Shown here: positions 11,577 to 21,184 of the stretch, one piece after another
Layout of the letters: every line of letters starts with the position of its first letter
Numbering within the stretch: the stretch's first letter is position 1
Origin: Pseudomonas aestuarii
Lineage (GTDB): Bacteria; Pseudomonadota; Gammaproteobacteria; Pseudomonadales; Pseudomonadaceae
DNA: 64,000 nt
NCBI RefSeq assembly: GCF_027988105.1
Contig: NZ_JAQJZJ010000004.1
Span: 434,001-498,000, forward strand
Direction: 5' to 3'
The notes under the pieces: generated by a model
Told to the model about the DNA's origin: nothing
Seen by the model: only the letters and a program-made list of their open reading frames with translations
The model's database searches: none
Made by a program: the position numbers and the translations under genes

Positions 11577-13250
11577 TTGTCCGCGCTCGACGAACCCTTG
11601 CGGCTGGTGCTGCTGGCTGAAACCCCAGAGTGGCCCGAGCTATTGCGCGAGCGGCTAGGCGCCTTGGGCAGTATCTTCCCGCTGATCACCGCGCCCTCGT
11701 GGGCGGCGGCCAGCAGCTTGTTCGATACCCCGATCAATGGCCTGCTGCTGACCACCGAGGCGCGTCGGCCAGCGGCAGGAGTCTGTCCGCTACCCATCAT
11801 CCTGCTGCTCGAAGAGGAGCCTGCCGAGGCCCCTGCGGGGGTCTGCGACTGGCTGGTACGTGACGTGCTCAGCGTCGATGTGCTGCGTCGCTGCCTGCGC
11901 TATGTGCGCGAGCAGGGTCGTCTGCAAGAAACCCTGCAGCGCCTGGCCGAACAGGATGCATTGACCGGCATCGCCAATCGGCAGGGCTTCCAGACGCTGC
12001 TGGCGGCCCGTCTGGCCGAATGCCAGGGACGCGGCGTGGCACTCGCGCACCTCGATCTGGACAATTTCCGGCATGCCAACGATGCCCTCGGCCACCAGGC
12101 CGGCGATCACTTGATCCGGCAAGTGGTGACCCGGCTCAAGGCGCAGTTGCAGGCTGGGGATCAGGTCGCCCGGCTGGGCAGTGACGAGTTTGCCTTGCTG
12201 CTCGATGTGCGCAGCGATCCGCAGCGTGCGCCGCGTCTGGTCGAGCGCATTACCGAAGCCCTGGCCGAACCCTACTGGGTCGACGGTGAGAGTCTGTTGA
12301 TCGGTTGCAGCATTGGCGTGGCCTACGTGCGTGCCGATGGGGGCGCTGACTCGCTGATGTGGCATGCGCATATCGCCATGCGGCAAGCCAAGAGCCAGCA
12401 AGGCTGCACCTTCCATGTCTTCGACGAACGCACCGGTCGCGGCACGCGCAGCCAGGCCGAGCTGGAAACTGAGCTGCGCCGGGCGCTGCGGCGCGACGAG
12501 CTCGAGCTGCATTATCAGCCGCGCCTGTGTTTGCAGACGGGGCGCATTGTTGGCCTCGAAGCGCTGGTGCGCTGGCGTCACCGTGAGCGCGGCCTGCTGG
12601 CGCCTAACGAGTTTGTGCCCCTGGCCGAAGAAAGCGGCCTGATCGTGCCGCTCGGCTACTGGGTGATCTCCCGGGCCCTGCGCGATATGCAATGGTTGCG
12701 CGGGCGCGGTCTGCCGGCGCTGCACATGGCGGTCAACCTGTCGTTCCGCCAGTTTCAGGACAGTCAGCTGTTGCCGACGCTCAGCCGCTTGATCGCAGAG
12801 CGTGGCGTCGATGCGCGCTGGCTGGAGTTCGAGTTGACCGAGACTGCGGTGATGCGCCGCAGTGATCAGGTGCAGCAGACCATGCTGGCGCTCGGTCGCC
12901 TGGGTGTGCGCTTTTCCCTGGACGATTTCGGTACTGGCTTCTCCTCCTTCGTCCACCTCAGCAGCTTGCCGATAGCCCTGTTGAAAATCGACAAGAGCTT
13001 CGTCGGCGACATGCACGAGCGTCCAGAGAGTCGCCAGTTGGTGCGGGCGATGATCAATCTGGCGCATAACCTCAATCTGGAGGTGGTCGGCGAAGGCGTG
13101 GAAAACGCCGAACAGCTGGCCCTGTTGCGCGAGTTTGGCTGCGACCAGGTGCAGGGCTACCTGATCAGCAAGGCGATGCCGTTGAACGAGTTGGCGCGTT
13201 TCCTGGTGTTCGGGATGCGTCAACCGTTGTCAGGACTGCTCGGCCCCTAG
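11577..13250 (+). CDS. proE: GGDEF/EAL protein, c-di-GMP phosphodiesterase (ProE-like)
   Basis: 557 residues: a receiver-like N-terminal segment (about 1-115), a GGDEF domain (about 120-285) and an EAL domain (about 295-545). The GGDEF signature reads GSDEF (in RLGSDEFALL), so cyclase activity may be weak or absent. The EAL domain looks complete: GLEALVRW, the NLS segment, ELTET, DDFGTG, KIDKSFV, EGVEN and QGYL. I infer a phosphodiesterase that lowers c-di-GMP, as for P. aeruginosa ProE, the gene next to rep. The start is TTG 11577, four bases after GGGAGG. Its 3' end overlaps the MATE gene on the other strand by 21 bases. Confidence 0.88.
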   Translation: MSALDEPLRLVLLAETPEWPELLRERLGALGSIFPLITAPSWAAASSLFDTPINGLLLTTEARRPAAGVCPLPIILLLEEEPAEAPAGVCDWLVRDVLSVDVLRRCLRYVREQGRLQETLQRLAEQDALTGIANRQGFQTLLAARLAECQGRGVALAHLDLDNFRHANDALGHQAGDHLIRQVVTRLKAQLQAGDQVARLGSDEFALLLDVRSDPQRAPRLVERITEALAEPYWVDGESLLIGCSIGVAYVRADGGADSLMWHAHIAMRQAKSQQGCTFHVFDERTGRGTRSQAELETELRRALRRDELELHYQPRLCLQTGRIVGLEALVRWRHRERGLLAPNEFVPLAEESGLIVPLGYWVISRALRDMQWLRGRGLPALHMAVNLSFRQFQDSQLLPTLSRLIAERGVDARWLEFELTETAVMRRSDQVQQTMLALGRLGVRFSLDDFGTGFSSFVHLSSLPIALLKIDKSFVGDMHERPESRQLVRAMINLAHNLNLEVVGEGVENAEQLALLREFGCDQVQGYLISKAMPLNELARFLVFGMRQPLSGLLGP

Positions 13251-14639
13251 GGGCGGACGGCGATCCGACAGGCAGGTTGCCCGCCCTGGCTGCAGCAGCC
13301 GGGCGGTCTTCCACTCGAAGCCCAGGGTCAGCCCGATGGCGGCGCAGGCCAGGCCGCTGGCCAAGCCCCACCACACCCCTTGCGCGCCCCAGCCCAGTGG
13401 GAAGGCCAGGATCCAGGCCAGCGGCGCGCCGATCAGCCAGTAGCAGCCGAGGCCGACGACGAAGGTGGTCTTGGCGTCCTTGAGGCCGCGAATCGCGCCC
13501 ATGGCGATGCTCTGGATGCCGTCGAAAAACTCGAACCAGGCGGCGATCGCCAGCAGGCTTGTCGCCAGGGCTGTGACCTTGGCATAGGCCGGGTCGAGAC
13601 GGTCAAGAAACAAGCCCACCACCCACTGCGGCGCCAGCCAGAACAGCGCGGCGAAGCCGAGCATGCACGCGGCGCCGATGCCGATGCCCAGGCGTCCGGC
13701 ACGACGTGCTTCGAGCAGGCGGCCGGCGCCGAAATGCTGGCCGATGCGGAAGGTCACCGCGTAGGACAAGCCCACCGGCACCATGAAGGCCACATACACC
13801 GACATGATCGCGATCTGGTGCGCGGCGAGTTGCAGGCTGCCGAGGGCGCCCATGCACAGCGCGGCGAAGGCGAACAAGCCGGACTCCACGGCATAGGTGC
13901 CGCCAATCGGCAGGCCCAGGCGCAACAGCTCTTGCAGCTCGCGCCAGGCCGGACGCAGCAGGCCGCACCACAGCGGGTAGTCGGCATAGGCGCGGTGGCG
14001 CAGTACATGCCAGGCCAGCAGCAGGGCCATGGCATTCATCACCAGCGCGGTAACCAGGCCGATGCCGGCCAGGCCCAGGTGGGGCAGGCCGAACCAGCCC
14101 TTGATCAGTGCGTAGTTGAGCACCCCGTTGGCCAGCGCGCCGCCAATGCTGATGGCCATCACCGGACCGGGGCGGCCGATCGCGGCGGTAAAGCCGCGCA
14201 GCGCCATAAAGGTCATATAGCCGGGCAGGGCGAAGACCAGGGTGGCGAGAAACAGCATGGCGGCTGTGACGTTATCCGCCGACTGGCCGGCATACAGCAG
14301 CGCCGGTTGCAGATGCCACAGGGCCACCCCGGCCAGCAAGGCCAGGCCCCAGCCCAGCCACAGGCCGTTCTGGGTCAGGCGGGTGACGCCCGCGCTATCG
14401 CCGGCACCGTGGCGGATGGCCACCAGGTTGCCGACCGCGGCGATCACCCCGACGCAGAAGATCGACACGAAGGCATAGCTGGCCGCGCCCAAGCCGCCAC
14501 CGGCCAGGGCCTGCGGGCCGAGCAAACCCATCATCACGGTGTCGGTAAAGACCATGAGGACATGCGCCAGCTGGGCGGCGATCAGGGGGCCGGCCAGGCG
14601 CAGGATGGCGCTGAGTTCGTTGCGAAGGGCATGCGGCAT
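13230..14639 (-). CDS. MATE-family multidrug efflux transporter (NorM/PmpM-like)
   Basis: A 469-residue integral membrane protein with about 12 hydrophobic segments in two similar halves, beginning LSAILRLAGPLIAAQLAHVLMVFTDTVMMG, as expected for NorM-type MATE antiporters. These use a proton or sodium gradient to expel cationic drugs; the substrates are unknown here. The conserved acidic residue of TM1 (FTDTVMMG) is present. It diverges from the LysR regulator at 14765, which could control it. The C-terminal ~20 residues beyond the last helix look non-conserved and overlap proE. Confidence 0.92.
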   Translation of the reverse strand: MPHALRNELSAILRLAGPLIAAQLAHVLMVFTDTVMMGLLGPQALAGGGLGAASYAFVSIFCVGVIAAVGNLVAIRHGAGDSAGVTRLTQNGLWLGWGLALLAGVALWHLQPALLYAGQSADNVTAAMLFLATLVFALPGYMTFMALRGFTAAIGRPGPVMAISIGGALANGVLNYALIKGWFGLPHLGLAGIGLVTALVMNAMALLLAWHVLRHRAYADYPLWCGLLRPAWRELQELLRLGLPIGGTYAVESGLFAFAALCMGALGSLQLAAHQIAIMSVYVAFMVPVGLSYAVTFRIGQHFGAGRLLEARRAGRLGIGIGAACMLGFAALFWLAPQWVVGLFLDRLDPAYAKVTALATSLLAIAAWFEFFDGIQSIAMGAIRGLKDAKTTFVVGLGCYWLIGAPLAWILAFPLGWGAQGVWWGLASGLACAAIGLTLGFEWKTARLLQPGRATCLSDRRPPLGAEQS

Positions 14640-14764
14640 GATGAGTCAGGCTCAGTAAGAGGGCTTGCCTGGGCTGTCCTGGCGAGCGGAGAATGCCGCC
14701 ATTCTCGGGAGTCTTCAGCACTCGCACAAAAGGAAAATAACCATGTCAGGCATGATTAATACTC

Positions 14765-15691
14765 ATGGATAAAAGCCGTCGTTTGGCGCCGTTGTACGCC
14801 TTGCGTGCCTTCGAGGCGGCGGCCCGGCATGGCTCCTTCACCCGCGCCGGCGAGGAGTTGGCGATCACCCAGAGCGCGGTGAGCCGGCATGTGCGCACGC
14901 TGGAAGAGCACTTCGCCTGCCGCCTGTTCGAACGCCGCGGTCGCAGCCTAGAGTTGACCGAGCCGGCGCGCATGCTGCTGCCCGGGCTGCGTGACGGCTT
15001 CGATGCCCTGGAACGTGCCTGCACCAGCCTGCGCGCCGACGATGCAATCCTGCGCCTGAAGGCGCCCTCGACCCTGACCATGCGCTGGCTGCTGGCGCGC
15101 CTGTCGCGCTTTCGTTTGCACAACGCCGATATCGAGGTGCAGCTGACCAGCGCCTGGATGGACGTCGACAAGGTGGACTTCCAGCGCGAGCCCTTCGATT
15201 GCGCGGTGTTGCTGGGCAATGGCGAATTCCCGGAGGAGTGGGGCAGCACCCTGCTGTTCGCCGAATGGCTGATCCCGGTCTGCGCGCCCGAGGCAGCCGA
15301 GGATGGGGCCTGGGATCTGGCGCGGCTGCAGGGCGCCGAACTGCTGCACCCGACCCCGGACCGGCGCGATTGGCGCCAATGGCTGCAAGCCATGGGCCTG
15401 GCCGAGCAGGTGCCGCTGAAGGGCGGTCAGGTGTTCGACACCCTGGAGCTGGGCATGGTCGCCGCCGCGCGTGGCTACGGCGTGTCGATCGGCGATCTGG
15501 TGCTGGTCGCCGAGGATGTCGAGCAGGGGCGCCTGGGCCTGCCCTGGCCCTGCGCGGTGCCCAGCGGCTGCAGCTACTACCTGGTCTGGCCCAGGGCGCG
15601 GCGTGGTCAGGAGCGCTACTTGCGCTTGCGCGATTATCTGGTCGACGAAGTGGCGGCGATGCGTTTGCCAGAGGTGCAGCGGCGCGGCTGA
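14765..15691 (+). CDS. LysR-family transcriptional regulator (GcvA-like)
   Basis: A 308-residue protein with an N-terminal winged HTH (about residues 8-66: YALRAFEAAARHGSFTRAGEELAITQSAVSRHVRTLEEHF, shown here as the helix pair around SFTRAGEEL and SQSAVSRH-type recognition) and a C-terminal periplasmic-binding-like effector domain of the GcvA/AmpR subgroup. Its inducer is unknown. It lies divergent to the MATE gene 125 bp away, and LysR regulators frequently control the divergent neighbour. The ribosome site before ATG 14765 is weak. Confidence 0.9.
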   Translation: MDKSRRLAPLYALRAFEAAARHGSFTRAGEELAITQSAVSRHVRTLEEHFACRLFERRGRSLELTEPARMLLPGLRDGFDALERACTSLRADDAILRLKAPSTLTMRWLLARLSRFRLHNADIEVQLTSAWMDVDKVDFQREPFDCAVLLGNGEFPEEWGSTLLFAEWLIPVCAPEAAEDGAWDLARLQGAELLHPTPDRRDWRQWLQAMGLAEQVPLKGGQVFDTLELGMVAAARGYGVSIGDLVLVAEDVEQGRLGLPWPCAVPSGCSYYLVWPRARRGQERYLRLRDYLVDEVAAMRLPEVQRRG

Positions 15692-15714
15692 TGGCCCTTG
15701 CGGACACGGCGGCC

Positions 15715-17211
15715 TCAGCCTTGCGGATGACCGCGGTACTGCAGCGCCTCGGCCAGGTGGTTGCGGGTGATCTGCTCGACCTGTTCGAGGTCGGCCAGGG
15801 TGCGCGCCACCTTGAGCACCCGGTGCGCCGCGCGCAGGGACAGGCCGAGGCGTTCGCAGGCGCTTTCCAGCCAGCCCTGATCGGCGGCGTGCAGGCCACA
15901 GTGCTGGCGCAGGCCGGGCAGGTCGAGAAAGGCATTGGCCACGCCTTGGCGCAGGATTTGCCGTTGCCGGGCGCGTGCCACCAGGGCGGCCGCAGTAGCC
16001 GTGTCGGCGCCGTCGCTGGGGGGCACATGCAGGGCGGTGGCCTCGCGCGCCACCGTGACATGCAGGTCGATGCGGTCGAGCAGGGGCCCGGAGAGCTTGC
16101 CGCGGTAGCGCTGGATCTGTTCGCTGCTGCAGCGGCAGCGGCCGCTGGGGTCGCCGAGAAAGCCGCAGGGGCAGGGGTTCATGGCCGCGACCAGCTGGAA
16201 GCGCGCCGGGAAGCGCACCTTGTCGCGGGCCCGGGCGATGACGATCTGCCCGCTTTCCAGGGGTTCGCGCAGCACCTCCAGGACCTTGCGGTCGAACTCG
16301 GGCAGTTCATCCAGGAACAACACGCCCTGATGGGCCAAGGTGATTTCCCCGGGTTGCGGGCGACTGCCGCCGCCGACCAAGGCCGGGCCGGAGGCACTGT
16401 GATGGGGGTTGCGGAAGGGCCGCTGGGGCCAGGCATCCAGAGGGGTGTGGCTGGCCACCGAATGGATGGCGGCAACTTCCAGCGCCTCCTGCTCGTCCAG
16501 GGGTGGCAGCAGGCCGGGCAGACGGCTGGCCAGCAGGGTCTTGCCGGTGCCGGGAGGGCCGCTCAGCAGCAGGTTGTGCGAGCCGGCGGCCGCGACCAGT
16601 AGGGCGCGCTTGGCGGCGACTTGCCCCTGCACTTCGGCGAGGTCGGGATAGGGTCGGCTGCGGTGCAGCAAGCCCAAGGACTGATAGGGCGCGATTGGCG
16701 CTTGGCCATTGAGGTGCGCGGCCAGTTCGAGCAAGTGTTCCACGGCGATCACCACCAGCCCTGAGGCCAGGCTGGCTTCCTCGGCATTGGCTTTGGGCAC
16801 CACTAAGGTGCGTCCGGCGGCGCGGGCCGCTAGGGCGGCGGGCAATACGCCCCGTACTGGACGTACGGCGCCGGATAAGGCCAATTCACCCAGGCACTCG
16901 AGCTGTTCCAGGGCACCGCTTGGCACCTGGCCGCTGGCGGCGAGAATTCCCAGGGCGATGGCCAGGTCGAAGCGTCCGCCATCCTTGGGCAGGTCGGCTG
17001 GGGCCAGGTTCAGGGTGATGCGTCGCGGCGGAAAATCGAAGGCGGAGTTGAGGATGGCACTGCGCACCCGATCCTTGCTTTCCTTGACCGCGGTCTCGGG
17101 CAGGCCGACCAGCGCAAGCGACGGCAAACCATTGGCCAGGTGCGCCTCGACGGTGACGGCGGGCGCTTCGACGCCGACTTGGGCGCGACTGTGGACTATG
17201 GCCAGGGACAT
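15715..17211 (-). CDS. comM: ComM/YifB, Mg-chelatase-like AAA+ ATPase
   Basis: A 498-residue protein with an N-terminal Lon-type/ChlI domain (about 1-170), an AAA+ core with Walker A GPPGTGKT (218-225) and Walker B VLFLDELPEF, and the C-terminal Mg-chelatase domain with a cysteine cluster (CPCGF...CRC). ComM is a hexameric branch-migration helicase that extends heteroduplex during natural transformation; in non-competent species its role is less clear. Downstream of ubiK on the same strand (34-bp gap), likely the same transcript. Confidence 0.95.
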   Translation of the reverse strand: MSLAIVHSRAQVGVEAPAVTVEAHLANGLPSLALVGLPETAVKESKDRVRSAILNSAFDFPPRRITLNLAPADLPKDGGRFDLAIALGILAASGQVPSGALEQLECLGELALSGAVRPVRGVLPAALAARAAGRTLVVPKANAEEASLASGLVVIAVEHLLELAAHLNGQAPIAPYQSLGLLHRSRPYPDLAEVQGQVAAKRALLVAAAGSHNLLLSGPPGTGKTLLASRLPGLLPPLDEQEALEVAAIHSVASHTPLDAWPQRPFRNPHHSASGPALVGGGSRPQPGEITLAHQGVLFLDELPEFDRKVLEVLREPLESGQIVIARARDKVRFPARFQLVAAMNPCPCGFLGDPSGRCRCSSEQIQRYRGKLSGPLLDRIDLHVTVAREATALHVPPSDGADTATAAALVARARQRQILRQGVANAFLDLPGLRQHCGLHAADQGWLESACERLGLSLRAAHRVLKVARTLADLEQVEQITRNHLAEALQYRGHPQG

Positions 17212-17245
17212 CGATCACTCCTTGATCGTCAGCCGTGCGAGCGGG

Positions 17246-17518
17246 TTACTCGGTCGGCGGTGTAGCGGCTTGCGCGGTGGCTCGTTCCAGCTCGGCAACC
17301 TTGGCCTCCAGTGCTTCGAGGCGGGCACGGGTGCGGGCGAGGACCGCCATCTGGCTGTCAAACTCTTCGCGGCTGACCAGATCGAGCTTGCTGAAACCGC
17401 TCTGCAGCAAGGCCTTGAACTGGGCTTCGAATTCGCTGCGGGGTAGCGGCGTTTCGCCGTTGAACAGACGCGAAGCGTGGGAGCTGAGTGCATCGAGCAG
17501 GGCTTTGGGCGGCAACAT
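17246..17518 (-). CDS. ubiK: UbiK family ubiquinone-biosynthesis accessory factor
   Basis: A 90-residue small protein with the YqiC/UbiK pattern: an amphipathic N-terminal region (PKALLDALSSHASRL) followed by a C-terminal coiled coil (about 50-82, RARLEALEAKVAELE). The family helps UbiJ and the aerobic ubiquinone-biosynthesis complex and has membrane-fusogenic activity in vitro. It is first in a probable ubiK-comM unit, with its own upstream region shared with glnK. Confidence 0.9.
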   Translation of the reverse strand: MLPPKALLDALSSHASRLFNGETPLPRSEFEAQFKALLQSGFSKLDLVSREEFDSQMAVLARTRARLEALEAKVAELERATAQAATPPTE

Positions 17519-17587
17519 GGCGGGGTTCCAGGATCAGACGGCGGCAGTGTAGCACGCAGTCTCGCTTTGGGCCGGTGCGCTCAGAGC

Positions 17588-17637
17588 TGCACACTTTTTG
17601 CGCATGGGTGGTTGCATAGGTGCACCGATATCGAGCA
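17588..17637 (+). promoter_or_regulatory. Two NtrC-like enhancer boxes upstream of glnK
   Basis: Compared with TGCACY-N5-GGTGCA, 17588-17604 reads TGCACA-CTTTT-TGCGCA and 17621-17637 reads TGCACC-GATAT-CGAGCA. Each keeps most defined bases. Their centres are 33 bp apart (three helical turns) and lie roughly 90-130 bp upstream of the sigma-54 promoter, as NtrC enhancers do. Confidence 0.55.
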
Positions 17638-17713
17638 CTGATCGCCTGTCGAGGCTATGCCTGGTGCCGGTGATTTATGTTAACCATCTGAAATAAATAG
17701 ACTTTATGCGATA

Positions 17714-17729
17714 TGGCAAGCTTTCTGCT
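17714..17729 (+). promoter_or_regulatory. Sigma-54 (RpoN) promoter for glnK-amtB
   Basis: TGGCAAGCTTTCTGCT matches the TGGCACG-N4-TTGCW consensus, with the invariant GG and GC separated by 10 bases. This is the expected NtrC/RpoN control of glnK-amtB under nitrogen limitation. Confidence 0.75.
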
Positions 17730-17875
17730 TAGTCGACTGTGACGAATGCACCGATGCAGTTCCGGTGCGTTAGGCGAAGCGAGATGTGTTTCGTCAGGAG
17801 CGGTTGGTGGGTATCGCTGTTGTCCCCTGGGGCGAGCGATACATTACAAAAGCCAGACACAGCGCTTAGACTTGA

Positions 17876-18265
<390 letters not shown>

Positions 18266-18304
18266 CTAAGCCCGCGAACCCCCCACGCCCCAGGAGTACC
18301 CCCA

Positions 18305-19618
18305 ATGACTCTGCGAAAAATCGCAGGGCTAGGAGCCCTTTTGTCTCTCGTTCCTGGCTTTGCCATGGCCGACGAGGCAGTTCTAAATGGCGGCGACACG
18401 GCTTGGATGCTAGTCGCGACTGTCCTGGTGCTGTTCATGACCATTCCGGGGCTGGCCCTGTTCTATGCCGGCATGGTGCGGTCGAAGAACGTCCTGTCGG
18501 TGCTGATGCAGTGCTTTGCTATCACCGGTCTGATCAGCGTGATCTGGGTCGTCTACGGATACAGCCTGGCCTTTGACACCACCGGCATGGAGCAGGGGGT
18601 GGTCAATTTCAATTCCTTCGTCGGCGGCCTGTCGCATGCCTTTCTCGCTGGCCTGACCAGTGACAGCCTGGTGGCAGGCATTCCGGAAAGTGTGTTCGTC
18701 ACCTTCCAGATGACCTTCGCCATCATCACCCCGGCCCTGATCGTCGGCGCCTTCGCTGAACGCATGAAGTTCTCGGCCATGCTGGTGTTCATGATTGTCT
18801 GGTTCACCATCGTCTATGCCCCCATGGCGCATATGGTGTGGGGCGGTGACGGTGCACTGTTGTGGGACTGGGGCGTACTGGATTTCGCCGGTGGCACTGT
18901 GGTGCATATCAACGCCGGTATCGCCGGTCTGGTGGCCTGTCTGGTGCTGGGCAAGCGTAAAGGCTTTCCAACGACCGCAATGCCGCCGCATAACCTCGGT
19001 TACACCCTGATCGGCGCCAGCATGCTCTGGGTCGGCTGGTTCGGCTTCAACGCCGGTTCGGCCCTGGCTGCCAACGGTACCGCCGGCATGGCCATGCTGG
19101 TGACGCAGATCGCCACGGCGACGGCGGCACTGAGCTGGATGTTTGCCGAGTGGATCACCCACCGCAAGCCCAGCGTGCTGGGCATTGCCTCCGGTGCGGT
19201 GGCGGGCCTGGTGGCCATAACTCCAGCGTCCGGTACTGCCGGACCGATGGGGGCGCTGGTCATCGGCCTGGCGTCGGGGGTGATCTGTTTCTTCTGCGCG
19301 ACCAGCCTGAAACGCAAATTCGGCTATGACGACTCCTTGGATGTCTTCGGCGTGCATGCCGTGGGCGGCATCGTTGGCGCCATTCTCACCGGGGCCTTTG
19401 CTGCGCCGGCGTTGGGTGGCTTCGGCACAGTGGAGAATATCCCCGCGCAGTTGTGGGTGCAGTTCGAGGGCGTGGCCTTCACGGTGGTCTATACCGCGGT
19501 GCTGACCTTCGTAATTCTGAAAGTGATCGACCTAGTAATGGGCCTGCGTGTCAGTGACGAGGAAGAGACGGTCGGTCTCGATCTCGCCCTGCACAACGAG
19601 CGTGGCTACAACCTGTAA
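18305..19618 (+). CDS. amtB: Ammonium transporter AmtB
   Basis: A 437-residue channel-like ammonium transporter with a cleaved signal peptide (ending GFAMA-DEA) and 11 expected TM helices. The canonical pore residues are visible: the first twin-histidine in APMAHMVWGG and the second in FGVHAVGG. It is co-transcribed with glnK, so GlnK gating is expected. A hairpin without a T tract follows at 19630-19653, before a second transporter gene. Confidence 0.96.
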   Translation: MTLRKIAGLGALLSLVPGFAMADEAVLNGGDTAWMLVATVLVLFMTIPGLALFYAGMVRSKNVLSVLMQCFAITGLISVIWVVYGYSLAFDTTGMEQGVVNFNSFVGGLSHAFLAGLTSDSLVAGIPESVFVTFQMTFAIITPALIVGAFAERMKFSAMLVFMIVWFTIVYAPMAHMVWGGDGALLWDWGVLDFAGGTVVHINAGIAGLVACLVLGKRKGFPTTAMPPHNLGYTLIGASMLWVGWFGFNAGSALAANGTAGMAMLVTQIATATAALSWMFAEWITHRKPSVLGIASGAVAGLVAITPASGTAGPMGALVIGLASGVICFFCATSLKRKFGYDDSLDVFGVHAVGGIVGAILTGAFAAPALGGFGTVENIPAQLWVQFEGVAFTVVYTAVLTFVILKVIDLVMGLRVSDEEETVGLDLALHNERGYNL

Positions 19619-19629
19619 GCACACGGAGT

Positions 19630-19653
19630 GCGCCCGGAGCCAACCCCGGGCGC
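19630..19653 (+). other. Hairpin between the two ammonium transporter genes
   Basis: Perfect 8-bp arms GCGCCCGG (19630-19637) and CCGGGCGC (19646-19653) with an 8-base loop and no T run. It could attenuate or stabilise the transcript between amtB and the second amt gene. Confidence 0.5.
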
Positions 19654-19698
19654 CTTAACCGAACAGCGCTATAAAAGCGCGCCGGCAAGAGGTGAACC

Positions 19699-20949
19699 AT
19701 GGATAACACAGCATTGACTGCACTGCAGTACGGCTTCGATACCTTCTACTTTTTGATTTGCGGTGCTCTGGTGATGTGGATGGCAGCGGGTTTTGCCATG
19801 CTCGAAGCCGGCCTGGTAAGGGCGAAGAACACCACCGAAATCCTCACCAAGAACATCGCCCTGTATGCAGTCGCCAGCGTCATGTACCTGGTGATCGGCT
19901 ACCACATCATGTACTCCAGTCCGGCAGGCGGCATCCTGCCAAGCCTGGGCTTCCTGCTCGGTGACGAGAACAGCGTCGAGGCGGTTCTTGGTGGGGGTGA
20001 CGATGCGCCCTACTACTCGGTTCGTTCGGACTTCTTCTTCCAGGTGGTGTTTGCCGCAACCTGTATGTCGATCGTCTCCGGTGCCGTGGCCGAGCGCATG
20101 AAACTGTGGGCCTTCCTGGCGTTCGCCGTGGTCATGACCGGTTTCATCTACCCGGTGCAGGGCTTCTGGAAATGGGGTTCGGGCTTCCTCAACGAAGCCG
20201 GTTTCCTTGATTTCGCCGGTTCCGGCGTGGTGCACATGGCGGGTGCTACCGCTGCCCTGGCTGGCGTGCTGCTGCTCGGTGCACGTAAAGGCAAGTACGG
20301 CGCCAATGGCCAGGTCAACGCCATTCCAGGCTCCAATCTGCCAATGGCAACCCTCGGCGCCTTTATCCTGTGGATGGGCTGGTTCGGCTTCAACGGTGGT
20401 TCGCAGCTGAAGATGAGCACCATCGAAGATGCCAACGCCGTGGCCAACGTGTTCGTCAACACCAACATGGCCGCCGCCGGTGGTCTGATCGTCGCCCTGA
20501 TCGTGGCGCGCGTCCTGTTCGGCAAGGCTGACCTGACCATGGCGTTGAATGGTGCGCTGGCTGGCCTGGTGGCGATCACGGCCGAGCCGCTGACCCCGAC
20601 GGCCCTGCAAGCGACCCTGATCGGTGGCGTGGGTGGCGTCCTGGTGGTGTTCTCTATCCTCGCTCTGGACAAACTCAAGCTCGATGATCCCGTCGGCGCC
20701 ATCTCGGTGCATGGCGTGGTCGGCATCTGGGGCCTGCTGGCGGTGTGCCTGACCAACGGCGACGCGAGCCTGAGTGCCCAGCTGCTGGGTATCGGCTGCA
20801 TCTTCGCCTGGGTGTTCATCGCCAGCTTGATCGTCTGGTCGATCCTCAAGCTGGTGATCGGTCTGCGGGTCAGCGAAGAGGAAGAGTACGAGGGCGTGGA
20901 TATCGCCGAATGCGGTATGGAAGCTTATCCGGAATTCACTAAAAGCTGA
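19699..20949 (+). CDS. Second ammonium transporter, divergent Amt paralogue
   Basis: A 416-residue 11-TM Amt/MEP protein in tandem with amtB but clearly of another subgroup. It lacks a signal peptide and begins LQYGFDTFYFLICGALVMWMAAGF, like cyanobacterial/plant-type Amts. Where AmtB has the first pore histidine (AHMVWGG), it reads YPVQGFWKWGSG with no histidine; the second (SVHGVVGIWG) is kept. The gene starts at ATG 19699 with GAGGTG nearby. It is 80 bp after amtB and followed by a strong terminator, so glnK-amtB-amt may form one nitrogen-regulated unit. Confidence 0.92.
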   Translation: MDNTALTALQYGFDTFYFLICGALVMWMAAGFAMLEAGLVRAKNTTEILTKNIALYAVASVMYLVIGYHIMYSSPAGGILPSLGFLLGDENSVEAVLGGGDDAPYYSVRSDFFFQVVFAATCMSIVSGAVAERMKLWAFLAFAVVMTGFIYPVQGFWKWGSGFLNEAGFLDFAGSGVVHMAGATAALAGVLLLGARKGKYGANGQVNAIPGSNLPMATLGAFILWMGWFGFNGGSQLKMSTIEDANAVANVFVNTNMAAAGGLIVALIVARVLFGKADLTMALNGALAGLVAITAEPLTPTALQATLIGGVGGVLVVFSILALDKLKLDDPVGAISVHGVVGIWGLLAVCLTNGDASLSAQLLGIGCIFAWVFIASLIVWSILKLVIGLRVSEEEEYEGVDIAECGMEAYPEFTKS

Positions 20950-20967
20950 TTGCCGATGATTTAGAAC

Positions 20968-20997
20968 AAGGGCGCCTAAAGGCGCCCTTTGTTTTTT
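20968..20997 (+). terminator. Rho-independent terminator after the amt genes
   Basis: A 9-bp stem AAGGGCGCC/GGCGCCCTT with a TAAA loop, followed by a T-rich run. Confidence 0.9.
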
Positions 20998-21184
20998 CTG
21001 ACAGCGCGCTAGAATGCGCGCCGATAAGTACTGTTATGCGAGGGCTGTGGTACTTGTCCGGACCAGCGTGAGAAACGGCTGGGGGGCTTTGCCCGGTAAG
21101 GTCATTTGAATTTTCCGGCGACGTGCGAAAGCTTGCGTTGCTGGGCTATAACTAACCTGCTTTTCGCAAGTCATGAGGTTGAAC

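Noticed and set aside
17745..17770. Third NtrC site (GCACC...GGTGC) in the glnK leader
   Set aside because: The half-sites are 11 rather than 5 bases apart and lie downstream of the sigma-54 promoter; more likely a hairpin or chance.
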